Shown: positions 12,568-24,418, numbered from the stretch's first letter. The stretch: DNA of 64,000 nt from Aureobasidium sp. EXF-3400 (GCA_024195585.1 SWBL01000064.1:112177-176176); one strand, 5' to 3'. Numbers and translations are program-made. Notes: a model not told the origin generated them from the letters alone.

Positions 12568-13316
12568 GGCGCCCACTGCGCGCAACCTCTTGACCAAGTG
12601 TCGGCTCAGTTTGCATTTCCCATGCCACTAGACATGCGCGATGCGGTCGCGTTGGCTCGCTAAGTTCTGTCGTGTGTCGCGCTTGCGTGTATCGAGGAGA
12701 GGACGACGGTAACGTGTAGTGGGGGCGGCGTTCGATGAAGGCGCGTGAGTACGGCAGTCGTGCAGCGCCGGATGAAGGGTTGAGAGGCGAGAGAGGTGAG
12801 CAGATGGTAAGGCGACGTGAGAGGGCGAGTATAGATGCTTGACTTGATGCAGGCGCAAGGCTCAGATCGACGGTCCAAAACGAGCTCTAAGTCGGCGCTG
12901 TCGTCGAGAAAGTGACACCAACTTCGGTGAAGGTGAAGGTGGCCTGTGCTCCGCTTCGCGACTGCCTGCTGTTGCAGCAGCTCCTGCTCACTCTGAAACT
13001 CCTCATGGCTGTCCATACTCTTAGACGCTCCCCTGTCACTCGGTCGGAACGACATCTGTGGTAGAAGAGAACAATACCGTCTTGGATGCAGTAGATATCT
13101 AAAACATAAAATCTTTGGCGAGCCTGGTCTTTCTCACATAGATACATCGCGTGACAAGACAAACGACAATCTAAATATGGGTTATGCTGCCATTATATGA
13201 ATCAAGCAACCATAAAATGATATCCCTCAGGGTATTTCGCTATGTTCCTGCGCCAAAACGCCCTCATGTATGCTAACAATATGTCATCCTGTACAACTGT
13301 CTCTCTGCCTCTCCAC
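12568..13316. other. Gap between TAF2 and the SAS4-domain gene
   Basis: It contains the TAF2 upstream region and the 3' flank of the SAS4-domain gene. A minus-strand open frame with an ATG runs from 13055 to 12660 (131 residues, Gln-rich near its start), but its later part looks non-coding and no homology is seen. I do not call it a gene. Confidence 0.35.
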
Positions 13317-15056
13317 CTAGGCCTTGCCTGAATCCGTTGCAGTCTCACGCTTCATCCTCCTGCGCTTCCTTGCGTTGTCTCTTAGTGCTTCCGGAGTCAC
13401 GTAGTCTTCCGGTAGAGCGAAATCACGTTCCTCGACCTCCGGTATCGCCACTCCGAATGCTGTAAGGGTTCGACCATGTCTGGTATTTCCCAAGGCCGCT
13501 GCCCGCAAATGCGGTTTAGAGTAGAAGCTGACAAAAGGACCTTCTGGTGTTGGCTCTCGATAAATTGTTGGGACAGGAGCTGGAGGTGGAGGGACAGGCT
13601 CAGGGACCGGAGCGGAGGTTCGCGTCTTGCTTTTGAGCTTTCCAGGTTTACTGTCTTTCGCACCTTTGGCTCCTCCTGAAGCTTCGATCTGTAGTTGGCG
13701 GGCTGCTGAAGCATCCAAATCGGCCGAAGACACCTCACTTTCGCTTTCGTCTTCTTCCTCGTCATCATCCCCTGCCATGGCAGCAGCTTCCCTCTCATAC
13801 CGCAATCGCTTTTCCTCGTCCTTCCACGTTTTGAACTTCAACAACAATGCATTGACTTCGTCAACGAAGTACTTTCTCTTTGACTCGTACTTCTTGGCAT
13901 CTGCGTCCGCTACGCTGACAATGCCCATGACGCGCAGCCAATCATGCCCTTGCAAGGCTTCGAGGAGTCTTTCGAGTTGGGCCTTTTCGTGCATTGCTCT
14001 CTCCTTTTCAATATTGCGTAACTGCTTCTCCTTGCGCTCGGCTCGACGATGCGACTTGAAGTAGAACGCATCTGTCAAAGGATCTTTTGGATGATGGCCT
14101 ACGCTTTTCTCAATCGACGAGAAGTCAATGACCTGGGCGCCATTATATTTGTTTCTCTGCTTTGGCGAAGGTGGTGCTTTTCTAGGAGAGATTGAAGCAC
14201 GTTGGTTCTTGGAGTTGCTCACTATAGGGTCGGACTTGAAGTTCGGGTCTCGTGCAGGATCATAAGGCTCGTCACTGATGTGGATGATTGTGTCCGTGGT
14301 GATGAAATCTGTATCGGATTAGCCATGACCGCTACTTGTGTTTCAGCTGGTCCTACCTGGTTCCTTGTTGGAGTCGTAGATTATGTCCTCGTAGTTGGGG
14401 AAATACACAGCCAGCTCGCTCTTCAATCGTGGACCTTCATCGTGAGAGCGCAGACTACGCCTCTCTGACGTCTTTCGAGTTTGTCTTTGTGAGGGGTTCA
14501 AAGCCGACGCCGAAGTTGCAGAAGGTGACGTGTTGACGGGTATCGAGTCTTCAGTAACACTCAGAGGTTTGCGTACGCCGTTGGTAGTCTGCAATAGAGG
14601 ACCATGTGGTTCGGAGAGAGTCAACTTGACGGGGGGTCTCGGAGACGGGATGGTCGCGTTTGTGTCGCCAACGTCAGCAGGTACCGCAGCAAGCTTCGGC
14701 CCTTTGAGCGTCAGCTTGAGGCGTTTGGCAGGTCTGTCGCTCTGTGATGGACTCTCGGCGGCTTCGTTATTGTCGGACAAGGGGTGCGGCGATGTGCTTG
14801 AGAGCTTGGAGGATGGTGGTGTGGGGTGTTTGGCGGAGGCGCGCCGAGTGGGTGACCTGGTCGAGGTAGGTCTGAGAGAATTGACCATGCTTTTGATGGC
14901 AGACGACCATGATTCTTGCTCAACTACGCTGCTTTGGTCCGTCGCAGCGTGGCCTGGGTGCTGCTGGGCCGAATCCTGCTGGCCTGCTGCACCTGCTGCA
15001 CCTGTTTCGCGCTTGCTTTCAGGACCCCCTGACAGCCAGATTTGGAGAGGAGTCAT
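13317..15056 (-). CDS. SAS4: SAS4-domain chromatin protein (something about silencing, subunit 4)
   Basis: Two exons, 15056-14357 and 14308-13317, with a 48-bp intron, give 563 residues. The N-terminal 250 residues are disordered and rich in Ser/Pro/Arg, followed by LAVYFPNYEDIIYDSNKEP. The SAS4 domain lies around residues 285-400, with KDPLTDAFYFKSHRRAERKE, a Glu/Lys-rich helix and LQGHDWLRVMGI. An acidic run (DDDEEEDESESE) and a basic C-terminus (ARKRRRMKRE) follow. In yeast Sas4 joins Sas2 and Sas5 in the SAS-I H4K16 acetyltransferase complex; a role in a MYST-type acetyltransferase complex is inferred. The upstream in-frame extension begins at GTG, so the ATG at 15054-15056 (MTPLQIWLSGG) was chosen. 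Confidence 0.85.
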
Positions 15057-15741
15057 CCGACAACATCTGGCCGGCCTACTTTGCGGCTGCGAATCAATCC
15101 TGAGCCCTGTACCTCCTCTTCTATCCGTGATTTCGACTATTGTCACTTTGAAACGAGTGCCGACTCGTTACGGGTCATCAAGCTCTCGCGTCTCCCTTCG
15201 CTGACTCCAACGTATAATCTTGGCAATCCCCTCTTCTCTTCGGCACTTGGGTGCTTAGACATGCGACATGTCATTATGAGGCAAGTATTGAATTTGATTT
15301 ACAATTTGGGTAGAGATACAAGGTAGGCTGGATAGATTATTGGTAGCCATCGAGTCTCACAAATATGTTTTCGCAGGACGAAGGTCGAGGGCAGACGCAG
15401 TGACTGACGACAGCACGTCAGCAAAGCTTATCAGACTTTCAGTAGAGCGACATCGACGGCCAATGCCACATATTTGCGTCCTAAAATACACAAAGACGCT
15501 CGCCTATGAAATAAAAGTGTTCAACAGGCTATACAGAACAACAAAGTTGACAGATTTGAGGCTGTATGTGCCATCAATTGTGTAGAAACACTTGTTGCTT
15601 GGGGGACCCTGTCAGTAGGGTGTACACATGCGAAAGCAGATGCTGATAATACATCAATGGTAAGAAATCCGTCATTAGCCATTAATCTGTCGCTAAATGT
15701 CAAGTTTCGATCGGGTTGAATATGTACAGATCGTAACGGGC
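15057..15741. other. Gap between the SAS4-domain gene and YPT35
   Basis: This 685-bp region holds the SAS4 upstream region and the YPT35 3' flank; both genes run leftwards. Open frames here are short and overlap on both strands. No RNA gene or repeat was seen. Confidence 0.4.
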
Positions 15742-16542
15742 TCATGTATTGATGAACTCCGTGACGATCGGAGATCGTGAGAACTGTGGGTTGAGAAGAA
15801 TGCATCTGTCAGATGATAATCAGCATACATATTATCGTGGGATTGTCAAGTCATCGTACGTGAGGAAATGAGCAAGACCTGCCCTCCTTTGCTCAAGGAA
15901 CTTAGGTCGAAATCGTGCTGTCAAGAGATAAGTAAGCGATGTGAGAACCCACGCATCGAAGAGACCAACTTACAAACAAGGCTCTTCCGCGGTAGCTCTG
16001 GGATAGAAGCTTCGGAAAGGGGAAATGATTTCACGAGGTTCTGCCTGAGCGTATCAAATTCGGAATATCTGCGGAGTGTGAAGTCAGCATGGTATGCTGG
16101 CAAGGGGAAGCATGTAAGCGACAAACCTTTTGCGTAGAGTAATACTGCCACCTTTAAACGTCTCGATGGTACAGTTCCATACCACATATGCACCTATCCC
16201 TGTAGGACCACTCACAACCACGTAGTCATCGACAGAGACATTGCTTGCCCAGCACGCTCGCCCAATTTCATGGTCTTCATCTGATTGATCAACAAGATCT
16301 ATGCCATGTCCTGGGGTCGGTGTAGCTGAGTCTGTTCGCTCAAGCCGACCGCCATTGAAATACGGCGGTATTACATGAGTAGACTCATGGTCAGGTGTGA
16401 CTGATGACGCGGCCGTGTGATCCGAGGCGTTTGCTTCCTGCTGTTCTTGTGTAGTAGAGGTGGCGGCGGCACCGTCGGCCAGAGGCTGGTCCTTTGCGGG
16501 GTGATTGCCGTTGACAAGAGTTTCCGACTCCGCAGACTCCAT
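15742..16542 (-). CDS. YPT35: PX-domain endosomal protein YPT35
   Basis: Four exons (16542-16127, 16068-15974, 15917-15860, 15805-15742) with introns of 58, 56 and 54 bp encode 210 residues, close to the 214 of yeast Ypt35. The first 90 residues are disordered. The PX domain begins near DYVVVSGPTGIGAYVVW and carries the phosphoinositide-binding R-Y-S-E-F block, a proline-containing loop (SIPELPRKS), then RAGLAHFLTCILLNPQFSRS and the end IVTEFINT. In yeast Ypt35 binds PI3P on endosomes and recruits the lipid transporter Vps13. The exon joins restore the complete PX fold, which strongly supports the splice model. Confidence 0.88.
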
Positions 16543-17392
16543 CCATCAATCCGTGTTGGGGGGAGAAAAAATAGATAGAGTTAGCGGATCCTGTGCTTTG
16601 GAGAGGTTCTGTTGTCCATGGGGTAGAAAGAGGTGGTTTCTGGACGGGTGACTGTCGCAAGCGTTTGCTGGTCGAACCGCTCGGTCAACTAGCGCGTCAA
16701 GAAGACGTTCAGATGGCGAGAGAGGTTGGAGAAGCAGAGCCGCGTGAGAAAGACTTGGCCTGAGCCCTGAGGGTCGTCCTATCGGGTCGCCTCCAAGAGA
16801 CAAGATTAGGCACAGCACCTCGGCTCTGCTATTCTCCGAATTTCTTTAAATTTCCTCTGACTCGCTATTTTAATCATGGTATGCAACTCAAAAGATCACG
16901 CTACCGTGAAAGTCTGCTCATTATGGTCCCACAAATCTCATACTCGCTTGAAAAGAGAGACATCGAGCCTTTTTTACGGGCCTATTGTGCAAAATAGGAC
17001 AGAGACCAGGTATCGGGACTCCACTTGTACCAGACCATGCCGTGGTTTGATAGGCCTGGATGCACCTAACCCGCGGTCGGACGACCCCAGAAACGCATGC
17101 AGATACGGGAAGGGCGTTGACCACTGCTTTCGCCGCCCGCCATCCCCGTTTATGCTCTAGCAAGTAAAGCAAGCGGCGAGCTATGGCCCTTGAGCGTACA
17201 GGATAAAGACTCAACGTCTGTCCTGCTGGGGCAACCCTCTATATCTCTCTCGTTGCCTGCTGCTTCGTCACCCATAATACCTGTACCTACTTACTTTCGT
17301 TGTGAAGAACATCTCTCTCTTCGAAGCACTCACCTGTCGCTACTCTTTAAAAAAGTATTTCTTCCTCTTCTTTCAAGCAGAAATCCAACAAG
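16543..17392. promoter_or_regulatory. Divergent upstream region of YPT35 and the GPI-protein gene
   Basis: This 850-bp region separates two outward-pointing genes. The 170 bp before the ATG at 17393 are pyrimidine-rich on the plus strand (many CTCT/TTCTTCC runs). Such tracts are common upstream of well-expressed fungal genes. No gene seen. Confidence 0.45.
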
Positions 17393-18188
17393 ATGCGTGG
17401 TTTCGGTCTTCTCCTCCTGCCCGTCGTTGCCAAGTTGGCTTCCGCCCAATCTCAGTACAACATCAATGTCACTGCCGTGCCTGAGGCTACAAGAGGTTTG
17501 TGATGCCAGTTTGCCCTTACTGTATGGACAGCTTTCTAACCTCTCACAGATGTTTGGTGCACCAACCAGCAGAATGCTTGCCCTCTGATCTGTCTCCAAA
17601 CCGCCGCCAACTCGTCCGACACCATCGAGGTATATATACATCCAGGCCATAGCATTACCAAATGCACATACTGACTTTGCATCCTCAGAACGACTGCGAC
17701 CCCGAGACTCTCGACTACTCCTGCATCTGCGCAAACAACGTCGCCCCCAACGCCTCCGAATACTCCCAGACAATCCCTTACTACATCTGTACCGAATGGG
17801 GCACCGAGTGTATCTCAGGCTGCGGTGGAAACACGTGAGTAGAACTTCAGCTTGAGCATCGTCTACTACGACATCATGCTAACCTGTATGAAGTGATTGC
17901 GAGTACAACTGCAGAGCCCAACACCCCTGCGGTGCTCAGAACCCTACCCGTGTCAACGTCACATCCACCTCTTCCTCGGCAACAGCCTCAAAGACTGGCT
18001 CAAGCCAAGGTCAGGCCACAAACTCTGCCGGCCAGACCATCTACTCTGGGCTTGGTGGTAGCGGTGCTGCCCAAACCAGCACCAGCAGCACCAAGACTGG
18101 CTCAGCTGCTGCCCTCCAGCTCGGCCAGGCTTACGGTCTGTTCGCCGTCGCTGCCGGTATCTTCGGAGGCTTTGCTCTCCTTCTGTAA
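17393..18188 (+). CDS. Secreted Cys-rich GPI-anchored surface protein
   Basis: Four exons (17393-17495, 17550-17629, 17689-17834, 17894-18188) with introns of 54, 59 and 59 bp give 207 residues. A signal peptide (MRGFGLLLLPVVAKLASAQ) is followed by about 100 residues with ten or more cysteines, including DVWCTNQQNACPLICLQTA, DYSCICANN and CISGCGGNTDCEYNC. A Ser/Thr/Gly-rich stalk and a hydrophobic C-terminus (YGLFAVAAGIFGGFALLL) follow. This layout matches the DUF7707-type GPI proteins of ascomycete cell walls. Placement at the plasma membrane or wall is inferred; molecular function is unknown. The cysteine pattern runs unbroken across all splice joins. Confidence 0.85.
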
Positions 18189-18930
18189 GGAGCGCTCGCT
18201 GCTCCAAGATTCTCTGCTTTTCTTTCCTCTTTGCCCTCCCCTTCTTCTGATTTTCGAATTTTTGCTCTATACCACACTCTTTTTGTAATCAATGCATAGC
18301 AAGCGACTAGCGGATATCTGACCTTCTTCATTCCTTATTTTAGCGATGGGACAACCACATTTCAAACTAGGGGCATTAATTCTGGGAGAGGCGTTCTTTG
18401 CTTTAAATGAAAAACGAAATGATTTATTGATTGATTTCTATCTTGGTTCTCTCTTTTCATGTGAATGTACCAGTGTATTTCCTTTCCCCAGGTACTGCTG
18501 ATCCTTGCCGCCACGGGTATCTACAGTAGTGTTTCATCGTCCCGAGATTCCCGTTCAGCATTGATGCTTTTAGTCCTGACAAGCCCTTGCTTGGAAATCG
18601 ACAGGCTATATCACGACGATGAGCGGAGGCGTTGTTGATCAGACACACCGCTCTGTATACCAATTCAATCTCAGGTGACGAAGCGGACAAGGCAGCATCA
18701 AGAAAAGCGAAAGACGAACCGACCTGTTCAGCCGAGATCACTAACAGAGCCGAGGACAGTCAGATCTAACCATGAATGTATGTATCTCAGAAAGAGGTAG
18801 GGCATAGTTTCGCTACGAGTGTACAAAAATGTCGATTGCTGCATCATCACCCAAACAAAGGGGGTATCTTCATATAACTTTTTATCTCTTTTGTCTCGGA
18901 TAAACATCTTCTACATCATTCAAGCTTCGT
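18189..18930. other. Convergent 3' flank, no gene seen
   Basis: The GPI-protein gene and HTS1 converge here. A minus-strand open frame (18741-18457) has no homology and its first codon context is weak. The region is AT-richer and probably holds both 3'UTRs. Confidence 0.4.
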
Positions 18931-20703
18931 CTAGCTGGTCTTAGGAGCGGCAGCGGCAGCAGCGTCAAGGTTCGTTGTGTCGAGCTTCTCAGCGACTGCA
19001 TCGACGCTGGTCAGCTGTGCTTGTTTGCTGGCCTCGATCTTGGCGGCAACGGCTTCCTCGAGCTTGTCCATGCTGTAGGGTACACCGTCCTTCTCGGGGT
19101 GGCCCTCAGGCAGACCCATCTCCTTGAGCTTGAATTGACCGTTCTTGAGCTCTTCCTCAGCAAGGATGATCGCAAAGGGAACACCGTTGGTCTCGGCTGC
19201 CTTAAATTGTGCAGGCAGCTTAGGCTTGACTTTCCAGCTGAACTCGGCCTTGATGCCGGCATCCCATAGTCGCTTGGCGACTTGCATGCGCTCGGGCAAG
19301 AGACCCTCGAAGCCCTTGCCACCAAAGGCCATAACGTAAACGTCCACTTCGTTTGTGCGGACAGACTTGTTGCCCTCGGCCTCCATTCTGGCCTTTGTGA
19401 TACTGAAGATGCGCTCGACACCGAATGAAATACCGACGCAAGGGAGGTTGTTCTTGCCGCTGAACATGCCGACAAGCTCGTCGTAACGGCCACCTGCAGC
19501 GACGGAACCAACACCGACGCTGGGGTCGTTGCTGCGGTCTTCGTCCTCATTCTTGGGCTTCTTGCTCTTGGCTTGCACCTTCTGTCCTTCTGAGGTCTTG
19601 GGGGCGGAACCCTCAGTAACAATCTCGTAGATGACGCCAGTGTAGTAATCGAGACCGCGGGCAAGTGACATGTCAAATGAGATTCTGTCAAGGACACCGA
19701 ATGTGTCGAGGTAGTTGAAGAGGATCTCAATGTTGTCAAGACCGGCCTTTGCAGATTCGTTTGCGCTGAGAGTTGCGTCGGCCTGGAGGTCCTTGAGCAG
19801 ATCTCTTCCACCCTTGCGAACAACATAGTTTCCAATCTTGTCTGCGATCTCAGGGTCGAGGCCCTTCTCTTCAGTCATCTCTCTCTTAACCTCATCCCAT
19901 GGTGACTTGTCGAGCTTGTCAACAGCAGATGAAATGGTTCTCAGCTTGTCGGTGGGGACACCACACACCGAGAAGATACCGTCGAGGATCTTGCGGTGGT
20001 TAAGCTTGATTGTGTATTTGCCCTTCCAGCCCAGCTCGTCAAAGATCTCACATGCGATTCTCAGAATCTCGGCATCGGGAATCATGGGGTCGTAGGAACC
20101 GGCAATGTCGAAGTCGCACTGATAGAACTCGCGCATACGGCCCTTGGTCATTGCAGGCTGGTCGCGGCGGTAGACCTTTGCGATGTGGTAGCGCTTGATG
20201 TTCTGGACGGAGGTGTTCATGGCGAGCCATCTGGCGAAGGGGACGGTCAAATCGTAGCGCAGAGAGCACAGCTCTCCACCTTGGTCGGCCAGATCGTAGA
20301 TGAGCTTGCTGTCCTCACCGTATTTGCCCGAGAGGATCTCCTTAAGCTCGAAGACAGGACTGGCGCATGCGGGGTCAGCAAACCGAGCAGGCGATTGTTT
20401 CGCATCGTCTTTGACTCACGTATCAATGGTCACAGCACCGTGACGCTTGAAGACGTTGGTGATGGTGCTGAAGATCTTGTCGCGAATGACCATGTCCTTG
20501 CCCTCCCAATCCTTGGTGCCCTTGGGCACCTTGAGCTGGAAGCCGCCCTTGTCTCCCTTGTCCTTGCCCATGTTGAATTGCTCGTTTCGGTTTGAGTGAT
20601 AGATTGATGTGGAAAATGCGCGGTTGGCCAGATATTGGAGTGTAGGCCGTGAAAATGGGAGTCGAGAAGAGAAAGGCCTTGCGAATGATATAACAGCCTT
20701 CAT
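18931..20703 (-). CDS. HTS1: Histidyl-tRNA synthetase with mitochondrial and cytosolic start codons
   Basis: Exons 20703-20420 and 20359-18931 with a 60-bp intron encode 570 residues from the first ATG. A second in-frame ATG at 20569-20571 gives a 526-residue form beginning [10 protein letters not shown]. The 44 residues between them are rich in Arg/Ser/Phe with almost no acidic residues ([19 protein letters not shown]...), a classic mitochondrial presequence. The class II core shows [36 protein letters not shown] (motif 2), [15 protein letters not shown] (histidine-binding signature), [10 protein letters not shown] and [12 protein letters not shown] (motif 3). A C-terminal anticodon-binding domain and an Ala-rich tail follow. 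Yeast HTS1 likewise makes two forms from one gene. It is divergent with VPS33 across 225 bp. Confidence 0.96.
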
Positions 20704-20928
20704 GCAAGTATGCAAAGCCAGTCAAAGGTATACAATTCAAGAGGCACAAGAGCAGATGGAGGGGTACAAGATCGGCCTTGGAAATTGTACGCCAGAGTCA
20801 TGCTCTTGGCAAATTTGTCGTCTTCACGACCATGTCGAGGCCACACGTTTGTTTCATCTCAACTTCAATCCGCGACTCTGCACCAACTTGACTTTCTTTT
20901 CTCCACGCCTTCGTGACTGCAGGATGTG
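20704..20928. promoter_or_regulatory. Shared divergent promoter HTS1/VPS33
   Basis: Only 225 bp separate the two outward ATGs. The long and short HTS1 forms need transcripts with different 5' ends or leaky scanning, so part of the HTS1 initiation zone may lie here and in the first codons. Confidence 0.5.
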
Positions 20929-23315
20929 ATGGCGCCCCATGCAGAGATAAACCCTCAAGACATTACTGAAAGGGCGCGTAGAGATCTGCTCCAACTGCTC
21001 GAAGGCGTACGTAAGGCTACCTGGACACTGGTCGATTGCCTTCCTCAAACACCTGCTCACACCCATTGCGCAGGTACCTGGCAAGAAAAATCTTGTGATT
21101 GAAAAGTCTCTTGCTGGTCCAATTGGCTTGCTCGTCAAGTTCAGCACTTTACAGGAGTATGGAGTCGACAAGGTCTTCTACGTAGAGAACCGCAATGTGG
21201 ACGAATCTCAACGCAACATCGTCTTTCTCGCTAGAGGCGAGAAGCCAAAGGATGTTCAACTCATAGCTGGTAGGTCATGATTGCTTGCAGTCGTCACGAA
21301 AGCCGTCTGTTCCTTTCTTGCATATCCCTAGCTAGATGTTCCCTTCACCATCACATGGGCCTTAAAGTAGAGTGCGCAGGTTTACACCTACCCTGCACGT
21401 TCAGTCTTGTGCCCTACATCAAAATCGTTACATTGACTAGCCAGTCGATGCAGCATGAATCATTAACTCTCTCTGTTGCGCCGCCGTTCCGAGAGATGTT
21501 ATCATTACATGCTAACATATCCATAGAACAGATTAGTCAAATTCGTCAAGAAAGCAAAACCGATCATGAATTTTCTGTCTTCTGGGTGCCCAGAAGAACC
21601 CTCGTCAGTGATAGAATCCTCGAAGAGAATGGTGTACTGGGAGAGGTGACCATTGGCGAATGTCCGCTCTTCTTGATCCCATTGGAGTCTGATCTGCTGT
21701 CGCTGGAGCTTGAAGATGCATTCAGTGACTTGTATCTGGTAGGCGTCTTGTGCTGATGGAGATCCGAGCTGTACTGACCCCAGGACAGCGCAAGGATCCC
21801 ACATCGATCTTCCTCACTGCCAAAGCATTGATGCGCCTACAAAAATCCACTGGGCTCTTCCCACGAATCCTAGGAAAAGGTGACAACGCAAAGAAACTTG
21901 CAGATCTGCTCATTCGCATGCGTTCCGAAGAGGAAGTTAGCGCATCCTCTGCTACCACCAAATCGCCATCAACCTTTGGCCTGACAACAAGCGCGGTCGT
22001 GGAGAATGTTGTCATCATCGATCGCGAAGTCGACTTCTTCACCCCACTAATGACCCAACTAACATACGAGGGCTTGATCGACGAGGTCTTCGGCGTCCGT
22101 CACAATCAGACCGAAGTAGACACCTCCATCGTTGGCGCCGCGCCCCAAGCACAGAAACCACAGGGAGCAGCGGCAGCAGCAGGCAACTCTACTCAAGCAG
22201 CCACCAAACGCAGGATTCAGCTTGACAGCTCTGACAAACTGTACCCTCAATTGCGTGATTGTAACTTTGCCGTCGTAGGACCTTTGCTCAACAGAACCGC
22301 GCGCCGCCTTCAAGCAGACTACGAATCGCGACACAAAGCCGATCAATCAATTTCCGATCTTAAGACGTTCGTCGCAAAACTGCCATCCTACCAAGCCGAG
22401 CAAGCTTCGCTGAAAATCCACACTTCCATGGCTGAAGAGATCATGAAGACCACACGCAGCGAAATCTTCGGTCGTGTCCTCGAAGTCCAGCAAAACTTTG
22501 CAGCTGGCGCTGACCCCAACAGCATGAATGACAACCTCGAAGAACTCATCGCTAGAGACATTCCTCTATCCACCGTCTTACGCCTCTTATCTCTGGAATC
22601 GTGCGTTGGTGGTGGCATCCGTCCTCGCGAGCTCGAGAACCTCAAACGACAGATCATGTATGCTTATGGCAATCAACACCTCCTCACCTTTGCCGCTCTC
22701 GAGAAGATGGGCTTGGTAGTCCAGAGACAGAGTAACACTGGATACCTCAACCCCATGGGTGGTGTCAATTCTGGAAACACAGACTACAATTCTGTGCGCA
22801 AAACACTGAAGCTGTTTGTTGACGAGGTGGACGAACAGGATCCTACAGACATTTCATACGTGTTTTCCGGCTATGCACCATTGAGTGTGAGATTAGTGCA
22901 GTGTGTGCTTCAGAAACAGATGCTGGCTAGACTTTCCAACCCGAGGTCTTCAAGCACACCCAATGTCAACGGAGCAACTGCAAATGTTACACCCACTACG
23001 CAAGCATCTGGTTGGAAAGGTTTTGAAGATGTGCTTGCGAGGATCAAGGGCGCTACTGTGGATGAAGTGCAGAAGGGCTCTAATGCAGAGGCTTCACAGG
23101 CGAGACAGACGCTCAGAGGTGGTGCTGGTGGTGGTTGCAAGACTACGATTGTGGTCTTCTTGGGTGGTGTCACGTTTGCCGAGGTTGCGGCGCTCAGATT
23201 CATGGGCGAGCAGTTGGGAGAGAAGAAGAAGATTGTTATTGTGACTACGGGTATGTTGTCTGGCAATGCTGCTGTTGAGGCGGCTATGGAGAAGAGGGCT
23301 TGGGGACGCAAGTAG
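20929..23315 (+). CDS. VPS33: Sec1/Munc18 protein VPS33, HOPS/CORVET subunit
   Basis: Exons 20929-21006, 21074-21269, 21527-21738 and 21789-23315 encode 670 residues; introns are 67, 257 and 50 bp. The protein starts MAPHAEINPQDI. SM-family blocks include KKNLVIEKSLAGPIGLLVKF, a later DLYLRKDPTSIFLTAKAL and ENVVIIDREVDFFTPLMTQL, with the LTYEGLIDEVFG segment typical of Vps33. The C-terminus contains TTIVVFLGGVTFAEVAALRF. Vps33 clamps SNAREs during vacuole and endosome fusion. The second intron is five times longer than the local norm. VPS8, another CORVET subunit, lies 1.4 kb downstream beyond one small gene. Confidence 0.96.
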
Positions 23316-23410
23316 ATGTATAGTAAATAGTAATTATGCAGAGATGGTATTGTGCAAAAAGGTCTTGAAGTGTGGTTGTTCATGCTTTCGTGTTCAGGGC
23401 TATCGGTGCT

Positions 23411-24418
23411 CTACAGATAGCCACCACCAGAGAACTTTGAGCCAAAGTTGGAAGCCTTGTTGAGCAGGTCCTTCTTGTCAACAAGACCGAGCGAGCTTCC
23501 ACCGATGTCTTTCTCTCTGTTGAAGGCGCGTTTACTTGGGTCGTCATCTTTGCTTTCTGGATTTGACTCTTTGTGTTGTGCCATCAACGATGGTCCTCTT
23601 GCCTTGTCCTGTGGGAGTATGTCAGCTTGATCATCAACAGATCTAGATGCAAGCGAACTCACAGTTTGTTCTCGGATACGTTTTGCTTCTGCCTCTTTCT
23701 CCTTGTTCTTGGCAGCTTCTCTGGCATCAACGTGACCGGCAGTGGCTGGCTTTACACCCATGGCCTCGTTTTGCAGACGCTTGAGTTTCTCCTCTGGTGT
23801 TTCTGTCCACGCAGCGGCAATATTCCCTCCAGCAGGAGTCGTGTTACCACCTCTTGCATTCTTGCCGGTGTTGAAGCCTCGAGCACGCATCTTGGAGGGA
23901 TCCATGCGGGCTGCAAGGTCGTCTTGTTGGGGTGGTAATGTCATCCACTCGTCGCGCTGAGTTCTGGCAGGAGCTGCTGGCTGTGGTATTGAGGGCCCGA
24001 TATTACTGGTGGGAGGATTCAGATCGGCTGCAGTTGGTAGAGCTGGACCGAAGTCATCATCATCCGACGACTCGTCGTCCGAGTCTGGTGGTGCTGTTGG
24101 ACGCTCATCGAGGGGAGCTGGCGGTGGTGCAGGACCGGCGACAGGACGGGTTGGCTGAGGATCGGGCGGCGGTAAGGTAGGACCGGCTGTTGTAGATGGA
24201 ACTGAGGGTGGTAACGAGGGACCTGCGGGGGTTGGCGAAGCTGATGGCGGCAGCTCTGGACCAGAGAGTTTTTGGCGTTTGTCCTTGGGGCTCTCTTGGT
24301 TTGCGCCGGAAGAGGTGGCAGGCTGGTTCTTCTCTTGGTCGTCTTGCTGACGCTTCCTCTTAGCCAGGAGGTGTGGTGGGAGCTCTGGACCTGTTGCCGA
24401 CATGATGAATGGATTCAT
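23411..24418 (-). CDS. GPALPP-motif / DUF3752 protein
   Basis: Exons 24418-23663 and 23608-23411 flank a 54-bp in-frame intron (GTGAGT donor, GCTGAC branch, CACAG acceptor), so the frame stays open whether or not it is removed. Spliced length is 317 residues. The first half is Pro-rich with repeated G-P-[ESAT]-L-P-P motifs and FGPALP. The DUF3752 region has RDEWMTLPP, the block AAWTETPEEKLKRLQNEAMG, and RGPSLMAQHKE, ending near FGSKFSGGGYL. Human GPALPP1 is the named relative; cellular role is poorly known, and links to RNA processing are inference. Translation may begin at the ATG at 24401-24403 (MSATGPELPP), which matches relatives better. Confidence 0.85.
   Translation of the reverse strand: MNPFIMSATGPELPPHLLAKRKRQQDDQEKNQPATSSGANQESPKDKRQKLSGPELPPSASPTPAGPSLPPSVPSTTAGPTLPPPDPQPTRPVAGPAPPPAPLDERPTAPPDSDDESSDDDDFGPALPTAADLNPPTSNIGPSIPQPAAPARTQRDEWMTLPPQQDDLAARMDPSKMRARGFNTGKNARGGNTTPAGGNIAAAWTETPEEKLKRLQNEAMGVKPATAGHVDAREAAKNKEKEAEAKRIREQTVSSLASRSVDDQADILPQDKARGPSLMAQHKESNPESKDDDPSKRAFNREKDIGGSSLGLVDKKDLLNKASNFGSKFSGGGYL

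Noticed and set aside
11137..12597. TAF2 start at 12597
   Set aside because: That codon is TTG. The ATG at 12565-12567 begins the family-like sequence MPGYFDNALP.
12660..13055. 131-residue minus-strand ORF with an ATG between TAF2 and SAS4
   Set aside because: Gln-rich start only; the rest looks like non-coding DNA read by chance, without homology or good splice options.
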